Assembly (NCBI GenBank): GCA_018818755.1
Contig: JAHIRL010000110.1
Span: 1-13,677 of the forward strand
Reading direction: 5' to 3'
From: Patescibacteria group bacterium
Lineage (GTDB): Bacteria > Patescibacteriota > Gracilibacteria > UBA1369 > LOWO2-01-FULL-3
Length of the DNA: 13,677 nucleotides
Each line of letters starts with the position of its first letter. The stretch's first letter is position 1. Positions 1-7,166 of this stretch are shown here, piece by piece. The position numbers were made by a program, and so were the translations under genes. The notes beneath the pieces were generated by a model, which saw only the letters and a list, made by a program, of their open reading frames with translations, was not told the origin of the DNA and made no database searches.

Positions 1-271
1 CCGCCTTCCCAAAGATCCCCACAACAGCCACCAAAAAAACAATCGACCACAAAACAATGCCATCCAAATGCCAATAATCCTGGATAAAATACCCCGCTCC
101 CCCCTCCTGCGAATAAAGCATCACCTTATCCCCGGACTCAAACTGCATTCCGTAAGGATTTTCATAGGCATCGTTCTGGACATCCACCACAGTTCCATCA
201 CTCTTCTGCACCTTCACAACTTCTCCCACCTGCAAAACCGTCCCCTTTTCATGAAAAATACTAGCACTCAT
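1..271 (-). CDS. YibE/F-like membrane protein, N-terminal part (runs off the left edge)
   Basis: The gene starts at the ATG at 271 and leaves the window at position 1, so only about 90 residues are visible. They form a soluble beta-rich stretch (EKGTVLQVGEVVKVQ, then ESGDKVMLYS) followed by YFIQDYWHLDGIVLW and a hydrophobic membrane segment, LWSIVFLVAVVGIFG. A short OB-like region ending in a D-Y/W-x-R/H sequence and then a run of membrane helices is the layout of YibE/F family proteins, a family of unknown or suspected transport function. Its ATG overlaps the lgt stop codon as ATGA (268-271), which suggests translational coupling. An in-frame stop lies 15 bases upstream, so no longer N-terminus or signal peptide is possible. 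The family call rests on a partial sequence. Confidence 0.6.
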   Translation of the reverse strand, partial: MSASIFHEKGTVLQVGEVVKVQKSDGTVVDVQNDAYENPYGMQFESGDKVMLYSQEGGAGYFIQDYWHLDGIVLWSIVFLVAVVGIFGKA

Positions 272-1047
272 CGTTTTGAAATTTTAGGATAATAAATTGC
301 ATAGCCAACAGTCAGCAACACCGGCAAAATGCTCAACACCTGGCCCATACTCAAAGGGAAATCGGAACTAAACACATGAAGGTCTTTTGTATATTCGAGA
401 AAAAATCGCCCGCCAAAATACAACCCCATATACAAAAACACAAAAAACAAAGGTTTAAGCCGATCCCGATAATTCACATAAACAAAAATCATCACGGCAA
501 AAATCGTAAAACTCAACAAAGACTCATAAAGCTGAGCGGGATGTCTGGCAAAATCCTCCCCCAACCTCGCAAACACCACACCGTAATCCCCGCCGGTCTT
601 ATATCCCACAATTTCCGAATTGAAAAAATTCCCGATCCGCACAAACCCTGCCACCAACGGAAATCCCAGCACCAAAGCGTCAATATATTGAACAAACTTT
701 TTTTTGTGAATCTTCAGCCACAGCAAATAAGCAATCAGCAGCCCGATAGCTGCGCCATGGCTGGCAAGCCCCCCATTCCAGATCATCAGAATTTCCAAAG
801 GATGCCTCCAAAAATAATTAAAATCATAAAACAGCACATGCCCCAGCCTTGCCCCCACAATCAACCCAACAAACAGATAAAACGCCACACTTTCCAAATC
901 CTCCATCTTAAGTCCTTCCTTTTTAAACGCCCACCTTATAACCAAATATCCCAAACTTAACCCCACAACAAAACAAAGCCCATACCACCTCACCTGCAGG
1001 CTCCCAAACTCCAGCAAAACCGGATCAAAATTATTCACAAAAATCAT
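268..1047 (-). CDS. lgt: Prolipoprotein diacylglyceryl transferase
   Basis: This is the integral membrane enzyme that moves a diacylglyceryl group from phosphatidylglycerol to the lipobox cysteine of prolipoproteins, the first step of lipoprotein maturation. The 259-residue product has the family features in order: FGSLQVRWYGL in the first helix, GARLGH at 65-70, the conserved WNGGLASHGA with SHGA at 96-99, the signature RIGNFFNSE at 137-145, HPAQLYE, and a late GRFFLEYTKD. The ATG at 1047 is chosen because family members begin just before the first helix. A longer reading from a TTG at 1161 would add 38 unrelated residues overlapping msrA. The gene begins 29 bases after the msrA stop and its TGA overlaps the next start, so it sits inside a minus-strand operon with msrB and msrA. 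Confidence 0.95.
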   Translation of the reverse strand: MIFVNNFDPVLLEFGSLQVRWYGLCFVVGLSLGYLVIRWAFKKEGLKMEDLESVAFYLFVGLIVGARLGHVLFYDFNYFWRHPLEILMIWNGGLASHGAAIGLLIAYLLWLKIHKKKFVQYIDALVLGFPLVAGFVRIGNFFNSEIVGYKTGGDYGVVFARLGEDFARHPAQLYESLLSFTIFAVMIFVYVNYRDRLKPLFFVFLYMGLYFGGRFFLEYTKDLHVFSSDFPLSMGQVLSILPVLLTVGYAIYYPKISKR

Positions 1048-1076
1048 GCAATATTTATAGCACGAATAGGCCGCCT

Positions 1077-1556
1077 TTAGAATATCTTCCTGCGGAGATG
1101 GCAGTAAGGGGTCTTTCCCGTTTTGGAATAATAGTCTTGATGATACTGCTCGGCCTCCCAAAATTTACCGGCGGGCAAAAGTTTTGTCTGTACTTCAAAG
1201 CCTTTATCGTTAAGCTCTTCAATGATCCGTTCAGCCACCTTTTTCTGATCCTCATCAAAATAAAAAATCCGCGATAAATACTGCTCCCCGATATCCGGCC
1301 CTTGCCCGTTTGCCTGCTCAAAGTCATGAATTTCAAAAAAGAACTTCAGCAAATCTTCATAATTTATTTTTTTCGGATCAAACTCCACTTCAACCACCTC
1401 AAAATGCCCTGTGCCGCCCGCGCAAACCTCTTCATAAACAGGAGACAGCTTTTCTCCACCGCTATACCCCACACGCGTTGCCACAACGCCCGGTAGCTGT
1501 TTCATCAGATGCTCAACTCCCCAAAAACATCCCCCCGCAAACATTGCTTTATTCAT
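1077..1556 (-). CDS. msrA: Peptide-methionine (S)-S-oxide reductase MsrA
   Basis: MsrA reduces the S epimer of methionine sulfoxide in proteins and free methionine, using thioredoxin-like reductants. The 159-residue protein opens with the catalytic motif AGGCFWGVE (nucleophile Cys10), followed by GYSGG, GTGHFEVVEVEFDP, GQGPDIGEQYLS and, near the end, FWEAEQYHQDYY and YCHL. Cys152 in YCHL is a candidate resolving cysteine. ATG 1556 is preferred: it puts the catalytic motif at the usual distance from the N-terminus, whereas the only longer start is a TTG at 1571. The first eight bases overlap the end of msrB, so the two reductases are co-translated. With MsrB next door, both sulfoxide epimers can be repaired. 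Confidence 0.96.
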   Translation of the reverse strand: MNKAMFAGGCFWGVEHLMKQLPGVVATRVGYSGGEKLSPVYEEVCAGGTGHFEVVEVEFDPKKINYEDLLKFFFEIHDFEQANGQGPDIGEQYLSRIFYFDEDQKKVAERIIEELNDKGFEVQTKLLPAGKFWEAEQYHQDYYSKTGKTPYCHLRRKIF

Positions 1557-1917
1557 TATTTTTCGGTTCAAATTTCATAGAAATCGAATTCACACAATGC
1601 CTCACATTCTTCTCGGTCAACCCCTCCCCCTCAAACACATGTCCCAAATGCGCCCCACACCGCGCGCACAAAATCTCCGTCCTCACCCCATCGGCATCCG
1701 TTTCCCTCCGAATCGCTCCCTCAATCTCATCATCAAAACTCGGCCACCCGCACCCCGCATCAAATTTATCCTCAGACCGATACAACTCAGCCCCGCACCT
1801 CTTGCACAGATACGTCCCGGCCTTATCAAATTTATCAAACTCCCCAGAGAAAGGAGCCTCGGTTCCCTTCCCCACAATAACCCTATCTTCCTCAGGTGAA
1901 AGCTCTGCATATTCCAT
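1549..1917 (-). CDS. msrB: Peptide-methionine (R)-S-oxide reductase MsrB
   Basis: MsrB reduces the R epimer of methionine sulfoxide. The 122-residue protein is a complete single-domain MsrB. It has two zinc-binding CxxC pairs (Cys38/Cys41 in CKRCG and Cys84/Cys87 in CARCG), the CGWPSF motif with Cys56 at the usual resolving position, AHLGHVF, and the catalytic Cys108 in RHCVNSISMKF. It is the first gene of the minus-strand run msrB-msrA-lgt-yibE-like and overlaps msrA by eight bases. ATG 1917 matches the normal family N-terminus. The 29 bases between it and the upstream orphan end contain no convincing promoter, so it may also be transcribed by read-through from the 2519 start. Confidence 0.96.
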   Translation of the reverse strand: MEYAELSPEEDRVIVGKGTEAPFSGEFDKFDKAGTYLCKRCGAELYRSEDKFDAGCGWPSFDDEIEGAIRRETDADGVRTEILCARCGAHLGHVFEGEGLTEKNVRHCVNSISMKFEPKNNE

Positions 1918-1946
1918 GCCCCCATCCTACACCCAATCGCCAAAGA

Positions 1947-2519
1947 CTAAAACCGCTTCCTCGTTTTGAGAATCTGATTTTTTAAAGAAGAGGCTATTCT
2001 TTCCGGAATATCCTCATCATCATCAATCGTTTGGATATCGAAATGAGCATCTATTCTGGAATCAATTGTCCGCTTCCGGTTTCTAGTGGTAAAAGAACGA
2101 GATTCCCTAGCTTGCTCCCTTTTTTCATTAAGACGCTTCGCAATTTGCCCCATAATCAGTTTCGAAATATGTTCAAGCGAAGATTTTAGTAGTTCTTTTG
2201 CAATACTCTTTGAAGCCCTGTTGTCAGTACTACTTCGCCTCTTTTCAGCTAGATTTATCCAATACCCAAAATAAGTTGATTTATAGTATCCCTCGGGAAC
2301 TTTTATTGAAAAAGATCCACCTTTACTCACTGTCCATTTGAGCCCTGCAAATTTCTCTTTAGGAACGAGGAAATCATCAACAACAGAATTTATATGAACC
2401 TTGGCAAATCCCATATTTACAATAATTTTCTCTTTTTCCTCCGGTATTTCTTCCGCAGAAAATCCTTCTCCGTTGTCTAAATCTCCTTGTTCTTCCCAAT
2501 CAATATTATCTAAACCCAT
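1947..2519 (-). CDS. Hypothetical protein, 190 residues, charged, helical C-terminus
   Basis: I do not recognise a family. The protein begins with an acidic stretch (about residues 7-31, rich in D and E), then a beta-type segment (IIVNMGFAKVHINSVVDDF, KGGSFSIKVPEGYY). From about residue 90 onward it is strongly basic and probably helical, with many K/R residues (NEKREQARESR, RNRKRTIDSR) and a KTRKRF end. The acidic head and basic tail are visible; a nucleic-acid-binding role for the tail is only a guess. There is no signal peptide or membrane segment. ATG 2519 is preceded by AT-only sequence without a ribosome-binding motif and by a good promoter. The DNA is more AT-rich than the adjacent msr genes. 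Confidence 0.75.
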   Translation of the reverse strand: MGLDNIDWEEQGDLDNGEGFSAEEIPEEKEKIIVNMGFAKVHINSVVDDFLVPKEKFAGLKWTVSKGGSFSIKVPEGYYKSTYFGYWINLAEKRRSSTDNRASKSIAKELLKSSLEHISKLIMGQIAKRLNEKREQARESRSFTTRNRKRTIDSRIDAHFDIQTIDDDEDIPERIASSLKNQILKTRKRF

Positions 2520-2542
2520 AAATTATTATTATTTGGACGAGC

Positions 2543-2570
2543 AAAATAACATTTCCAAAAAATAAGTCAA
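2543..2570 (-). promoter_or_regulatory. Sigma70-type promoter for the 1947-2519 gene
   Basis: Reading the minus strand, TTGACT (2570-2565) is followed after 16 bases by TATTTT (2548-2543), about 24 bases before the ATG at 2519. It lies back to back with the promoter at 2589. The two -35 hexamers are 18 bases apart, so a single regulator bound between them could control both genes. Confidence 0.55.
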
Positions 2571-2588
2571 GCCCCCACTCCCGCCTAA

Positions 2589-2617
2589 TTGACAAATCAA
2601 CAAAAAATATGTACGAT
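2589..2617 (+). promoter_or_regulatory. Sigma70-type promoter for the 2640-3536 gene
   Basis: TTGACA (2589-2594), a 17-base spacer and TACGAT (2612-2617). Predicted transcription start is near 2624, giving a leader of only about 16 bases before ATG 2640, with no Shine-Dalgarno sequence in it. Confidence 0.6.
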
Positions 2618-2639
2618 AACCCCCTTTTTATTTAAACAC

Positions 2640-3536
2640 ATGTCAGGCGAAAACATAAAACCCGGCAAAGTCACTCCCGAAGTCCAAAAAGCGGCTTTGG
2701 AGCTGATTGCACGCGGAGTCACCTCAGAAATCCCACAGCAAATAGAAGACACTCTGCAGGAAAATAAATCCGCCGTTCTCACAATTATGCAGCAACTCCA
2801 AACCGCTGCGGGCATGGAAAAAGGCGCACAATATTCCGAAAAAACCGGCGAATACCTCGTTCGAACACTCAACAAAGAACAAGAACCTCTCATCAGGGAG
2901 CTGGAAGTCTGCCTAAACCGCCTAAAAGAAGATTTTGATAACGGCATCGTTGAAATCAGTAATTCCCTATCAATCGACAAATATCAGATGGGAGTTTTCA
3001 AGTGGAAAGAAATAGAACAAAGACTGATGGACAAAGGGTATAGACTTTTGAAAAAAGCCTCAAAAATGGTCAACGGAGGTCGTCTGATCGGCGTTTACCC
3101 CGATGGCAAAATTTGCATTGCAGATAGAAGCAGAAAGGGTCTTCGATTGTTTTTCAATGAACAAGAGGAGCCGATAATGTTAGATTTATCACAACCGGAT
3201 AGCAGGGAAGTGCTGAAAAAAATAAGCAAAAAAGCAAGCCCCGCAACCTATGAGGAAATTTATGATTTTGTTGTAGGCCAAGGCTACAAACTGCCCGCCG
3301 CCCCCACAAACGAACTCAAACGCGGAGAAATAGCTGCCTGTGAATTCATCACCCGGGAAGCTTTTATTGATGTCGACCGGGGATTTCTCAACAACCTCGC
3401 CGTTCTCTTCAACAAAAACCCCGAAAACCAGCACCACCTGCTTGCAAACGAAATCGCCCCAACTACAAAAATCCTAAAAATACAGGCCAACGGCTTCGAG
3501 CACATGCTCAAATTCCGCCGCATATTGGTGGGCTAG
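2640..3536 (+). CDS. Hypothetical protein, 298 residues
   Basis: No family is recognised. The start is placed at ATG 2640; the open frame extends to a TTG at 2589, but that codon is the -35 hexamer of the promoter. The N-terminal part (about residues 1-115) is predicted helical, with Q/E/L-rich repeats such as IEDTLQENKSAVLTIMQQL. A middle section has a small beta unit (GRLIGVYPDGKICIADRSRK). The C-terminal part contains ATYEEIYDFVVGQGYKLP, a GEIAACEFI strand and a final KILKIQANGFEHMLKFRRI. There are no membrane helices or signal peptide. The DNA is C-rich on the plus strand like the resident genes, so this is probably a long-standing lineage gene. It stands alone with its own promoter. Confidence 0.8.
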   Translation: MSGENIKPGKVTPEVQKAALELIARGVTSEIPQQIEDTLQENKSAVLTIMQQLQTAAGMEKGAQYSEKTGEYLVRTLNKEQEPLIRELEVCLNRLKEDFDNGIVEISNSLSIDKYQMGVFKWKEIEQRLMDKGYRLLKKASKMVNGGRLIGVYPDGKICIADRSRKGLRLFFNEQEEPIMLDLSQPDSREVLKKISKKASPATYEEIYDFVVGQGYKLPAAPTNELKRGEIAACEFITREAFIDVDRGFLNNLAVLFNKNPENQHHLLANEIAPTTKILKIQANGFEHMLKFRRILVG

Positions 3537-3549
3537 TCTCTTCTGCGTA

Positions 3550-3578
3550 TTGACAAAGCCCACCTAATGAGGTAAAAC
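3550..3578 (+). promoter_or_regulatory. Promoter of the 3602-7078 operon
   Basis: TTGACA (3550-3555), a 17-base spacer and TAAAAC (3573-3578), with predicted transcription start near 3585 and ATG at 3602. The promoter and leader are nearly repeated at 7138-7185 in front of the nuclease-fold gene. Confidence 0.6.
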
Positions 3579-3596
3579 ACTTCACTAAATAATCAA
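3550..3596 (+). repeat. Promoter-leader repeat, copy 1
   Basis: TTGACAAA, a CCC-ACC block, TAAAA at the -10 and then the 15-base identical block TCACTAAATAATCAA (3582-3596), six bases before the ATG. The second copy is at 7138-7185 with the same order and spacing to within one base. Confidence 0.7.
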
Positions 3597-3601
3597 GCAC
3601 A

Positions 3602-4300
3602 ATGGGAAAACTTATAAAAATAGATTTCAATATAAAGCAACGGATAGAGGACTCAAATGAGGATCCTATGGAGAACTCGGCAGAAGCTCCAGCAGAAGTC
3701 CGAGTAGAGACCCCGAATGAGGATACAAATGAAGATACTGCCCCAATCCTTAAAAATTTACAGTCAACAGTAAGCCTTCAAGAAGCAAAAAGATTGTGTG
3801 AAATTGAAAAATTTCTCATGAACAACATCCGTGAAAATGCCATGAATGTATACGAGATAATAGAAATATATGAAAACATAAGAGATTTCACGCCTTCTCA
3901 ATTACTAGACTTAATCCTTCAGGCCTCTGAGGAAACACTCCTGCGGGAATTTAACAAATACAATCTAATCCGGCTAGCACTCACAGGAAAATTTGACGCT
4001 CAAGTTATGGAAACAATTTTTTCCACTATCTCAAAAAATAGATTGAAATCATTATCAGAAGGTTCAGGTTCAATAAGGCCGCTTTATTCAGAAGGAACTT
4101 ATACATTCGGACAAGTAAAAAGACAATCCACCGAAGAACTATGTGCCATTGTCGCAATCGCCACGATAATCGAATTTCAAAGAAACCCGGCATATTTCAA
4201 TACTATTTACAACGAATTGAGAGAGCGCATGGTAACGCCCAGCATGATAGTAGAAGCAAGCTTCAAAAAAATAACTGAAACTCTTAAAAACGATCATTGA
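3602..4300 (+). CDS. Hypothetical protein with acidic N-terminal region, first gene of operon
   Basis: I do not recognise this 232-residue protein. After MGKLIKIDFN comes a low-complexity acidic segment (about residues 16-48), where short NED/AE/ET units recur (EDSNEDPMENSAEAP, NEDTNEDTAP). The remainder is predicted mostly helical, with SLQEAKRLCEIEKFL, VYEIIEIYENIRDF and a C-terminal SMIVEASFKKITETL. No catalytic motif, membrane segment or signal peptide is visible. The acidic arm may mimic nucleic acid or bind a partner; this is inference. The start is ATG 3602, just after the shared promoter-leader. The next gene begins 61 bases downstream on the same strand with no terminator between, so the protein probably acts with the kinase and radical SAM enzyme. 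Confidence 0.75.
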   Translation: MGKLIKIDFNIKQRIEDSNEDPMENSAEAPAEVRVETPNEDTNEDTAPILKNLQSTVSLQEAKRLCEIEKFLMNNIRENAMNVYEIIEIYENIRDFTPSQLLDLILQASEETLLREFNKYNLIRLALTGKFDAQVMETIFSTISKNRLKSLSEGSGSIRPLYSEGTYTFGQVKRQSTEELCAIVAIATIIEFQRNPAYFNTIYNELRERMVTPSMIVEASFKKITETLKNDH

Positions 4301-4361
4301 TGAAAAAATTTGCTCCCTTTAATTTGTGCCATCAAATAGATTCGCAAAACCACTTACTATA

Positions 4362-5066
4362 ATGGAAAAACTTACAAATGAAGTAAAACTTTCAGGCCCA
4401 ATACTAGAATATGCAAAAAGAAGAATAAAAGCAGAACGCATTTACCCTGGCACTCTTATAGCCACTGAGGGGCCTGATGGTGTTGGAAAAACTACACTCG
4501 TCCGAGCTCTGGCAAAAAAATTTAATGCAACAGCATTAAGTACCCCTATCAATAAAACCTCTAAAGAGTCGCGATCAAAAGTAGATAAGTTGGCTTTTCA
4601 ACAGCCTTTAGAAAGATTCCGTTTCTTTACAAAAAGCAATATTCTTGACAGCATTGAAATTGAAAAGAGACTAGCTAGAGGCGAAACGATCTTTTTAGAC
4701 AGATTTGAATTATCTACAATAGTTGGAAATTTGGCATTGGGTGCGGAATTAAATACTGCGGAAGAAGTCATTCAGGATATACGCAATGAATTACAGGTTG
4801 TTTTGCCGAACATCACAATATTGCTCACGGCAGACGGTGAAGAAAGACACAAGCGTTTAACCAAGAGATTAAAAAATAAAGAGAAATTACCAGACCATAA
4901 TATGGATTTTGACACTATCTTGCAGAACAATATCGTGGAATTATACAGTCAATTAGTTCCATACGGAATTATAGAGATTGATACAAATCAAATGTCGATA
5001 AACCAAGTTGTGGAAAAGACTATTGACAAACTAGCAAAAAGCGGTTTTAATTTGCACTCATATTAA
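4362..5066 (+). CDS. Thymidylate-kinase-like P-loop nucleotide kinase
   Basis: The 234-residue protein has the layout of dTMP kinase relatives. It shows a beta strand and P-loop TLIATEGPDGVGKTT (glycine-rich loop 37-45, Lys43), then a FLDRFELST motif (Asp113-Arg114) equivalent to the DRY/DRF substrate motif. A later ITILLTADGEERHKRLTKRL resembles the strand plus LID arginines, followed by a C-terminal helix with NNIVELYSQL. It should transfer phosphate from ATP to a nucleotide or nucleoside; the true substrate cannot be read. Divergence from ordinary Tmk and the N-terminal helix of about 25 residues argue against it being the housekeeping enzyme. ATG 4362 is chosen over an in-frame GTG at 4326. 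It lies in the same operon as the radical SAM gene, with 15 bases to the next start. Confidence 0.75.
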   Translation: MEKLTNEVKLSGPILEYAKRRIKAERIYPGTLIATEGPDGVGKTTLVRALAKKFNATALSTPINKTSKESRSKVDKLAFQQPLERFRFFTKSNILDSIEIEKRLARGETIFLDRFELSTIVGNLALGAELNTAEEVIQDIRNELQVVLPNITILLTADGEERHKRLTKRLKNKEKLPDHNMDFDTILQNNIVELYSQLVPYGIIEIDTNQMSINQVVEKTIDKLAKSGFNLHSY

Positions 5067-5081
5067 TATAACAAAGTAGAT

Positions 5082-5573
5082 ATGGAAGAGTTAAAAACAA
5101 GAGCTTTTACTGCTTTTTTGGATCTTGTAAATAAAGATTTGCAGACCGCGAAAAAAGGCAAAAAATCCTCGGAAGAAGATGCAAAAAATGCAAGTCATGC
5201 AATGGAATCACGTTACGACTCATTTCGAGAAGAAGCGGAAGCACTAGCAGGTGGCCACGAAAAAATAGAGGCAGAACTGGAAGATGCTTTAAGCTTATTA
5301 AGCAAAATAAAATCTGAGTGCATTCAAGTTAGAAGCAAAATTGCTGCAGGAGCTCTAATAACTTTAGAAGATATAGAGACAGGGGAGGAAAGCAACTACT
5401 ATGTTATCCCCAATGGATCCGGAAGAAAATTAAATATCGAAGATACAGAATTTACATGCATAAGTCCTCAAACACCATTAGGACAAAAATTGATTCAAAA
5501 AGAAGAGGGAGACGAAGTTATACATACTGTTGCTGGAGTAAGGAAAACGCTGGAAATTACTAAAGTTCTATAG
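5082..5573 (+). CDS. GreA/GreB C-terminal-domain protein with a divergent coiled-coil N-terminus
   Basis: The 163-residue protein has two parts. Residues 1-85 are helical and strongly charged (KKGKKSSEEDAKNASHAM, REEAEALAGGHEKIEAELED). This resembles the N-terminus of a group of short GreA/B-like proteins, not the usual Gre coiled coil. Residues 90-163 match the Gre C-terminal FKBP-like domain: GALITLEDIETGEE, then ISPQTPLGQKL (127-137), EEGDEV and a final LEITKVL. Classical Gre factors bind in the RNA polymerase secondary channel through this domain. Polymerase binding is therefore plausible, but transcript-cleavage activity is not, since the acidic tip of the Gre coiled coil is not recognisable. 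It sits 15 bases after the kinase and 5 bases before the radical SAM gene, clearly co-transcribed. Confidence 0.75.
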   Translation: MEELKTRAFTAFLDLVNKDLQTAKKGKKSSEEDAKNASHAMESRYDSFREEAEALAGGHEKIEAELEDALSLLSKIKSECIQVRSKIAAGALITLEDIETGEESNYYVIPNGSGRKLNIEDTEFTCISPQTPLGQKLIQKEEGDEVIHTVAGVRKTLEITKVL

Positions 5574-5578
5574 AAAAT

Positions 5579-7078
5579 ATGTCCACATCTATCAAAGCCC
5601 CCTCTGTCAAGCGCGAGTGTACGCATCGAGACTTAAAGGTTTTTCTAATAAAACCCACAGTAAAATATCCTTTAGCCAATGAAGACTGCGATATTCCATT
5701 AGGGCTTTGTTCGATAATAAAATTTGTAAGAGAGTCCATGCCGAGTGGCATAGAAATTGATCTTATTGATGAGAGGTTGAACAAATTAAATGGCGGAATC
5801 AATAACACCGAAAGAGAAATCGATCAAGCTGATGTAGTGGGAGTTAGTGCTTGCACAAATGAATTCCCTAGAGCACTAAAACTACTGAAGTTAGCTCACA
5901 CAAAAGGGAAAGTAACAGTATTGGGCGGAGTTTTTCCTTCAGGTAACCCCTATTACTTAATGGATAATTATCCATTTATTGATTATGTAGTTGCAGGAGA
6001 GGGAGAAATAGCCTTTCAGAAATTACTGGAAGTGTTAAAAAGTAATCGACTTGATCAGCTTAAGGATATCAAAGGGCTGTTTTTTAGGCAGGAAGGTCAA
6101 AGCGTTTTTGGTGGGAAGGCTGAAAGATTAGTGAATATCCCTAGAATAATTGATTTATATCAAAATGGAACCATAGATACGGCAGAGTATTTTAGAGCAG
6201 GTCGTGAAAAATCATATAGAGTGGGAATAGTGCCCACCATGGCAACACGAGGCTGTCCTGGAAATTGCAAAATTTGTAGTATGGCTCCAGTTTGGCAAGG
6301 AAAACAATTACAGCGTCCCATTGACAACATCTTGGAGGAAATGATGTTTTTCCAAAATATCGACCATGTTTTAGGTGTAAATTTTAAAGATGATGAACTA
6401 TTCGCCAACAAAGAGTATGCGCGTAAACTATTTCTAGCAATCATCAATGCGAAAAAGGAAGGGAAACTTGATAAAAAATTCAAATTTAAATGTAAGTCCC
6501 GCATTAAATCCATGAACCAGGAAATGCTTGATCTCGCAGCACAAGCCGGCGCTTACTGTATCCAATACGGGGTAGAAACCACAAACCCCTCTATTCTAAA
6601 AGAAATGAAAGGGGTCACTTTAGAGCAAGTAAGGAAAGTTTTAAGTGGGAGCATGGAGAGAGGAATCACCATAAATCCTACTTTTATTTTTGGCGGATTA
6701 GAGGGGCAAACCGAGCAAGATCTACTCGATGCAGGAGATTTTGCAGCTTCTTTTGGGCAATACCCCGACATTAAACCTTACATGACATATTACACTCCAC
6801 ATCCAAGAGATGGACATTTTTCTTTAGCTGCTGGCACACGAATAAGACAGACCGATTTAAATTATTTTAACCACAAGCATCTCATAGTTGACAGCGAAGA
6901 GCTTCCTGCCGACGTAATTATCGCGGCATATAGACGCGCTGTCCAAATTACAAATTCAGGAGCGGTAAATCCTTTAACTAGCGATAACTACACCAATATT
7001 GTTATGAATAACACCCCCAATCCTGACTCAACAGTCCCTACCTATTCGTTTGAAGAGCCGACAAGACGAGAACAATAG
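5579..7078 (+). CDS. Cobalamin-binding-domain radical SAM protein (class B type)
   Basis: The 499-residue enzyme begins with an N-terminal B12-binding-like Rossmann region (about 15-165: DIPLGLCSIIKFV, VVGVSACTNEFP, TVLGGVFPSGNP, DYVVAGEGEIAF). A radical SAM barrel follows, with the CxxxCxxC cluster at Cys226, Cys230 and Cys233 (RGCPGNCKIC), then GVNFKDDELFANKEY, IQYGVETTNPSILKEM and TFIFGGLEGQT. This is the BchE-like or class B methyltransferase architecture, which uses SAM and often cobalamin. The substrate is unknown. In the GG-V-H-P-T/S loop usual for these domains, the histidine position reads Phe (GGVFPS). It is the last gene of the 3602-7078 operon, five bases behind the Gre-domain gene. 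The plus strand of its DNA is G-rich, unlike the neighbouring resident genes. Confidence 0.85.
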   Translation: MSTSIKAPSVKRECTHRDLKVFLIKPTVKYPLANEDCDIPLGLCSIIKFVRESMPSGIEIDLIDERLNKLNGGINNTEREIDQADVVGVSACTNEFPRALKLLKLAHTKGKVTVLGGVFPSGNPYYLMDNYPFIDYVVAGEGEIAFQKLLEVLKSNRLDQLKDIKGLFFRQEGQSVFGGKAERLVNIPRIIDLYQNGTIDTAEYFRAGREKSYRVGIVPTMATRGCPGNCKICSMAPVWQGKQLQRPIDNILEEMMFFQNIDHVLGVNFKDDELFANKEYARKLFLAIINAKKEGKLDKKFKFKCKSRIKSMNQEMLDLAAQAGAYCIQYGVETTNPSILKEMKGVTLEQVRKVLSGSMERGITINPTFIFGGLEGQTEQDLLDAGDFAASFGQYPDIKPYMTYYTPHPRDGHFSLAAGTRIRQTDLNYFNHKHLIVDSEELPADVIIAAYRRAVQITNSGAVNPLTSDNYTNIVMNNTPNPDSTVPTYSFEEPTRREQ

Positions 7079-7100
7079 CACTTTTAGTTAAAATTGTCAA
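7072..7100 (-). promoter_or_regulatory. Possible antisense promoter pointing into the radical SAM gene
   Basis: On the minus strand TTGACA (7100-7095) is followed after exactly 17 bases by TATTGT (7077-7072). Transcription would run antisense to the 3' end of the radical SAM gene. No minus-strand gene lies behind it, so it may be a chance match. Confidence 0.25.
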
Positions 7101-7137
7101 CGCATCATCAACAACACCAATTCCTCCTTCTACAAAA

Positions 7138-7166
7138 TTGACAAAACCCCACCAAAAGTGTAAAAA
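7138..7166 (+). promoter_or_regulatory. Promoter of the nuclease-fold gene
   Basis: TTGACA (7138-7143), a 17-base spacer and TAAAAA (7161-7166), with ATG at 7192. It is a near copy of the promoter at 3550. Confidence 0.6.

Noticed and set aside
376..960. Long plus-strand open frame rich in H, P and K
   Set aside because: It lies fully antisense to lgt, which has all family motifs; the composition is that of a reverse-complement shadow.
1048..1161. 38-residue N-terminal extension of lgt from TTG 1161
   Set aside because: It overlaps msrA coding sequence, and known Lgt proteins begin near MIFVNNFDPVLLEFG.
2589..2639. Upstream extension of the 2640 gene from a TTG
   Set aside because: The TTG is the first codon of the TTGACA promoter box, and the added residues would be upstream of the predicted transcript start. 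The same reasoning rejects the TTG at 7138.
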